Source: Melastoma dodecandrum | Lineage: Eukaryota; Streptophyta; Magnoliopsida; Myrtales; Melastomataceae | Direction of reading: 5' to 3' | Assembly: GCA_029817715.1 (NCBI GenBank) | Contig: JARUPY010000130.1 | Span: forward strand, 1-64,000 | Length of the DNA: 64,000 nucleotides | Shown: positions 59,324 to 64,000 of the stretch, one piece after another | Layout: each line of letters starts with the position of its first letter | Numbering within the stretch: position 1 is the first letter of the stretch | Program-made: the position numbers and the translations under genes | Notes under the pieces: generated by a model | Database searches by the model: none | The model's input: the letters and a program-made list of their open reading frames with translations, nothing else | Told to the model about the DNA's origin: nothing

Positions 59324-60733
59324 AAATAAAAAATTTAAAAATAAAATTTAATAATTTCTAAAATTCAAGGAGGACATGGCTACCCCGTCTCCCAGCTCCG
59401 CCTCTGCCCACCGCCATCCCACGTGAGAGTTGGGAGTTACTTGAAAGTCTTAAGACTTTTCTTTTAAAAAAAAAAAAAATTGATCAATTTTCGGGCACGT
59501 GTCGGGGGGAATAATTTCGAACTTCCCGTGTATCGGAGGTTAACATTGCCGATTTATATATTAAAATATATTTTATATTTTTATCTATCTCCCACGCTTT
59601 CCACCGTCGTGTCACCGACCTCCATTTTCTATATCTGTCAAGATATTTTATTTCCCCAGAAAGATAAAAAAGGAAAAGCAGCTGTCCATCGACAACTTAA
59701 TCGTCGCACGATTGTATTATATTATTATGGGCGGGCGACTAATACACGCGTCCACATCTCGGCTTAGCAGTAGTAATCTAACAATGGTAGAGAAGCATAA
59801 ACCACAGTTAGGTTAATTGTTGTGCTTAAACGATTAAGGACGTTTTATATTACTTATTTTTAACAAAAGAAATTTTATTGAATGAGTGTGAGCCCTCGAT
59901 CCGACGCATGACTGACTTCTTACATCAGAAAGGAAAAGAAACCCTAACCCTCCTTGAAACCTGGACAGAGATGAGGATGAAACGTGGGATCTTTCATTAC
60001 ACCAACTTAACCTTTGTTGTGGTTTTGTGGTCCGTTTTACTCCTATCTGGAAGTGTAAAACCCCACCACCACCACCACCACACCTGTCTGTCCCGAGGGC
60101 GGGCGTCATTTCATTAAACGATAAACAGCTATTATCATGAAGATAAACTCAAGGGGGGGTTTGTATAGTTTTGTTCGTTCTCTGGGGTTATTTAATTCGA
60201 TTTTGTCGAGTTCCCATGTGTTAATGTCGGCTGGGTTTGTCATTATCCCGAATCGGTCGGACGGACGAACGTGGCGGCCGCCATCACTCGACAGACCGAG
60301 GCGGCCAACTATAAGGGTCCCAAAAGATGTGTCAAATCCCCTCATACTCCCAGACAATTTACGATAACCCGATAGAAAGAAAAGCAAAGCTTTGTTCCAA
60401 ATTAGATTTTGCTTTAAAATTATTTAGTAATATTTTAAATTCTAATCGAACACCTCATAAAATTCAAATGAAAATGAGTTTACTAAAAATAATCAGGTCA
60501 TAGGAAGAATTCATTTACGGTGTCGTATCGTATTATTGTTATTTATGGTTTTGGAAAGGGAATCCGGGCCCACCATGATTTAGGTTTATATTATATTTTT
60601 GTTCTCATTATTAACGGTAGAAGTAGAAGGTAGTCCCTTGGCAATCAATTCCTTCTTCCCCCCGCTACTTTCTCTCCCACGAGTATAAACCAGAGCAGGG
60701 ATTACGCAACGTTTGTTTCTGTCGTGCGGCGTC
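59324..60733. other. Intergenic, upstream of the DREB gene
   Basis: No supported gene. The sequence is AT-rich except for a short patch around 60240-60320. The last 100 bases form a plausible promoter. Confidence 0.5.
60684..60689 (+). promoter_or_regulatory. Candidate TATA box of the DREB gene
   Basis: GAGTATAAACC lies 45-50 bases above the ATG at 60734. This implies a very short leader. Confidence 0.5.
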
Positions 60734-61252
60734 ATGGACGGGGGTCGCTGTTGTGGTGCCGCGTCATCTCCGGACAGGCGGCAGCTGGGGACGATGCAGG
60801 GACAACACCAGCCCCATCGTCAGGCATCAGAGGACAAGCCTTACCGTGGGATACGTCGCAGGAAGTGGGGGAAGTGGGTCGCGGAGATCAGGGAGCCGAA
60901 CAAGCGCTCGAGGATATGGCTCGGGTCTTATGCGACCCCGGTGGCCGCCGCCCGAGCATACGACACCGCCGTGTTCTACCTCCGCGGCCCAAACGCCCGC
61001 CTCAACTTCCCCGAGCTCGTCCTGAAGGGGGGCGACGATGCCGCGGCAACGAAGGAGGAGCTGTCCGCGGCCTCCATAAGGAAAAGAGCCACCGAGGTCG
61101 GGGCCAGGGTGGACCTCGACGCGCTCCAGGCAGATTTACCCCGACGTTCGTCGGAGGGTATGAGGGGAGGGCCGGGGTACAGAAGGGAGGTCAACGAGAA
61201 GCCCGACCTGAATGAGTACCCGAAATCGGAGGACGACTCGCACGAAGACTGA
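60734..61252 (+). CDS. DREB A-5 / ERF group II transcription factor with EAR repression motif
   Basis: An intronless frame of 172 residues beginning [13 protein letters not shown] single AP2/ERF domain spans about 37-93 ([20 protein letters not shown] to [12 protein letters not shown]). Val and Glu in [10 protein letters not shown] are the positions that mark the DREB rather than the ERF subfamily. The C-terminus ends with DLNEYP (158-163), a DLNxxP EAR motif that recruits TOPLESS-type co-repressors, so the protein is expected to act as a nuclear repressor at DRE/GCC-type promoter elements. The combination matches the small group II/A-5 proteins. The ATG at 60734 is the first in frame. The coding region is GC-rich compared with its flanks, as is common for intronless ERF genes. 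Confidence 0.92.
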   Translation: MDGGRCCGAASSPDRRQLGTMQGQHQPHRQASEDKPYRGIRRRKWGKWVAEIREPNKRSRIWLGSYATPVAAARAYDTAVFYLRGPNARLNFPELVLKGGDDAAATKEELSAASIRKRATEVGARVDLDALQADLPRRSSEGMRGGPGYRREVNEKPDLNEYPKSEDDSHED

Positions 61253-62616
61253 TCCTGGAAAAGGGGAAGGAAACTACTGTGGATCGGTGGGGAAGGTTCT
61301 ATGTAGCATCTCAAAAAATATATATATATTTTTGGTGTCTCGGAACCAAAAGGAAAGGCCTAATAATCAGGGGGTGGTTAATCCAAACCCCGATCAGGTT
61401 TAGAGTTAAGGGAAGAACAATCTTTTCTAGCAAGTAGGTATTAGTTTGAGGGGGGGTGTACTCAAGGATGATAAGATGCTAATTGTAATGATGGTCGGTT
61501 TACCGCATTCCAATTAAGTTATAATCATGAGATAAGGCTTCAGGGTAACGTGTTAAGGTTTCATAACATAACATGGGGGAGATGGGGACTGGGATTGGGG
61601 AGGGGCCTCCGCGATGGGAAGTGGAGCATCATCATCAACCAGCTGGGGTGACAAAAGAAGAGGATAAGGGAGGAGATAAGCCCTAACCTCCCCTCAACCA
61701 TCCCATGAAAGCAAGTTCTTTTCTTTTTCTTTTTAACTTTGGACGATGATGTCCGGAGGGCCACCCACCCATCAATGGAACAGTGAAAGAGGAAAAGGAA
61801 TCCCCCCTCCCCCGGTCCGCCGACGTCAGAGATGGGACCACGGTGATGATCTGATCCCCTGATGGAGAGGGCAAGAGATTTATGGACCATTCATCTTCGT
61901 GATCATGATCTTCCCCTTTTGGGATTTCGATGACGACTCCTTGTCGGCGAGACCCGACCCCTTGACCTCTTCTCAAACCCCGAAGCCGCCGGTACCGAAC
62001 GGGAACTGATCTCTTCCTGTTTGGTCATGTTACTAAACATTACCGAGAGCACGAGCGCACGTAAGAGTCGTGCCGCCGTGTTGGCTCACGGCACAATAGC
62101 GGTGCCACAACATGTGGCTAGCAGGTAACTTTATTTATTAATAACAACAACAACTTGGACGTGCAAGACGCTTGGGTAGCGGTGTCGATTGCGAACCTTT
62201 TTCGAAGAGAGTCTTGGTTGGATGGGTGTGTGGAAGTCGACAATCAAATAGGAGGACCATTTTTCATTTCATGCGATTAAATGCGCTAAAAGGGGTGTGT
62301 GTTGGTGTGGAGTTTGCCCACTTGCTATGGAATTGGAATGTAGCTATTATTAGCATTTGCCCTCACCACCACCATTCCCAAATTGGCCCATGGTCCATCA
62401 TCCACGACGCCTATCAATGATGGGACAATTACGCGTTAAGGTAATAGTGCTATAAATCATGAAGGAACGAACGAACGAAGCGTTCCATCGGGTATAGCGC
62501 TTCAAATTTCATATTATTATTGCTACAAAGTAAGTTAATCCGAATCCGTCCAATGAACCACTTATTCATTTTCGAGATTTGGAGAATATTTAATTTATTT
62601 ATGAAATACGCGAGAG

Positions 62617-62650
<34 letters not shown>

Positions 62651-64000
62651 AGACGTATTAAATTCTATCACTTATATATTCACCGGCTGTTGTTATCGGA
62701 GATAATACTAGCTAGAGTTTCGATATTTTGGAACAGCTATCCTACGGGTAAAGTGAAGTATATATGATAGATAATAAATCCTAAAATAGTGTTTTTTACA
62801 ATAATTGGATGAAATATTAATTGATTGGATGTGGTACGTTGACCGATGCCTAAAATTTCTTCCTTCGTTTGCTTCCACATTTCAATAAACAAAATCCTGA
62901 AGGCAAGATATCTGCTGGCCTCTAACTACATAGATCCGACTAACATCGTGGATCCAAGTTGGAAGTTGAGAAAGTACAGACCTTTTGAATCTCGATTCAA
63001 TCATTCAAACTATATTTACTTTGAGCAGATTTATTTGGACCCCCTTTTTTTTCCTAAACACCATCCTGTAAGAAAAGTCGACTATCGACTAAAGGGTTGT
63101 AAGAAATCTTTTGGATTTCGTATAGGAAGGAGGAAATGCTCGATTGATGTCTGCGTTGGTTTTACGGCGGTATTTCTATCGGCAGGGGGCGGATTGGGTG
63201 GACAGAGTAGGTTCTCTCTATGACAACGAGGACGGGCCTCCCCCACCGACCACAGTTGCTGGAGACGGCCAGGGTACTCTGTGTTCGGGCACGGGGCATC
63301 TGTGAGGCCACTCTTCTGCTGGGCCGATCACCCGTCGCTGATAAAGGAAGCGGTCAAGAGCGGTTGGTCTAGGTTTGCTTCATGGGATACAAGTTTGGCT
63401 GTCATCATGGTCGTTTCTCCTTGGAGCTTGTGCGAGCGAAGATCCTCAGGATAGGGGGGCTCCCGAGCTGGAGATAAGCTGGGAGATGAGTCATGGCTCG
63501 CCCGACTTTATGCAGAAGATTAGGCTGAATTCTGGCCTTAAGCGGGTCAATTCATGCAATCCTCTCGCTGCAGCCTGCGTGATCAAGGCTGCGTTGCCGT
63601 TGCCTGATCCACCTCTCGGGAACTTGTCATTTCCCCAAGAGACTTTATTTTGAGATCACAATTTACATCCCAAAAGCGATCAGGGTTAGAGGAGAAGAAG
63701 AGGGAAAGGCGAAAGGACTAAACTAATAAGAGGTGATCTAGAAATGAAGGCAAACTCTGAGTCGTTAGTTCATGTCACTTCCGCTCGGGAAAACAACAAG
63801 GTGGAAAAACTAAAGTTGAATGTCAAGGATGACTAACTAGACGAAGCGACGTTGATATCGATAGGGTCTCTCCCATTAAAATTATCACACAAGTTCAAGA
63901 GTTTTGATACCATATTAGTATTATCGGACATTGACAATAAATAACCGACTTATATACTAAATTAGACTCATTTTCTTATCCGTTTGAGCTCGTAACATTT
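61253..64000. other. Intergenic region downstream of the DREB gene
   Basis: No supported gene. Minus-strand frames at 61561-61976 and plus-strand frames at 62846-63653 are open but match no family I recognise. The latter set, from about 63,120, is less AT-rich and may be the edge of a decayed transposon. Otherwise AT-rich. Confidence 0.4.
62618..62646. repeat. (TA)n microsatellite
   Basis: About 14 uninterrupted TA units seen directly. Confidence 0.9.

Noticed and set aside
61561..61976. Minus-strand frames downstream of the DREB gene
   Set aside because: Two overlapping frames, neither with family similarity; composition-driven.
62846..63653. Plus-strand frames that might be a gene or LINE fragment
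   Set aside because: I looked for polymerase or endonuclease motifs and found none, and the frames are interrupted.

Overview
The window is plant nuclear DNA, almost certainly from a eudicot. The genes carry GT-AG introns, the protein families are plant-specific (HECATE-type bHLH, OBL-type oil-body lipase, CYP79, BAHD acyltransferase, DREB with an EAR motif, MBR2/HIP1-type RING), and the intergenic DNA is AT-rich and packed with plant LTR retrotransposons. I cannot name the species from sequence alone.

Layout. Positions 1-16,000 are a gene-dense block with five genes, all on the minus strand: an NDR-type AGC kinase (472-4257, 11 coding exons), an OBL1-like triacylglycerol lipase (5002-6744), a HECATE-like bHLH whose N-terminus looks frame-shifted (7136-7612), a membrane-anchored receptor-like kinase (9823-11871) and an MBR2/HIP1-like RING-H2 E3 ligase (12635-15311). 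Exon joins were made by hand from splice signals, and in every spliced gene the summed coding length is a multiple of three.

Positions 17,000-58,000 are a rearranged, transposon-rich accessory region. They hold two copies of a CYP79 cytochrome P450 (18619-20450 and 41789-43620) on a 2.4 kb segmental duplication, and between them an intact BAHD acyltransferase (28376-29758), all on the minus strand. CYP79 enzymes turn amino acids into aldoximes, so this may be a small specialised-metabolism cluster; that is inference. The first CYP79 copy has lost the conserved arginine of the haem-binding loop and its own upstream region, while the second copy keeps both. The rest is mobile DNA: a Tat-lineage Ty3/Gypsy element (30656-41047), a gag-only deletion derivative with a 5-bp target duplication (44313-47262), an old degenerate Ty1/Copia element (47545-50468), a younger near-complete Ty1/Copia element (51764-57068) carrying an in-frame Tourist-like MITE, and a 2.1 kb TG...CA element (22111-24208) nested in older repeat DNA. 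A second BAHD is only a small internally deleted fragment (57229-57479).

Positions 58,000-64,000 return to low-copy DNA. They hold a long-inverted-repeat, Mutator-like non-autonomous element (58298-59314) and a single-exon DREB A-5/ERF group II repressor on the plus strand (60734-61252), followed by sequence in which I see no supported gene.

I found no rRNA, tRNA or CRISPR array.
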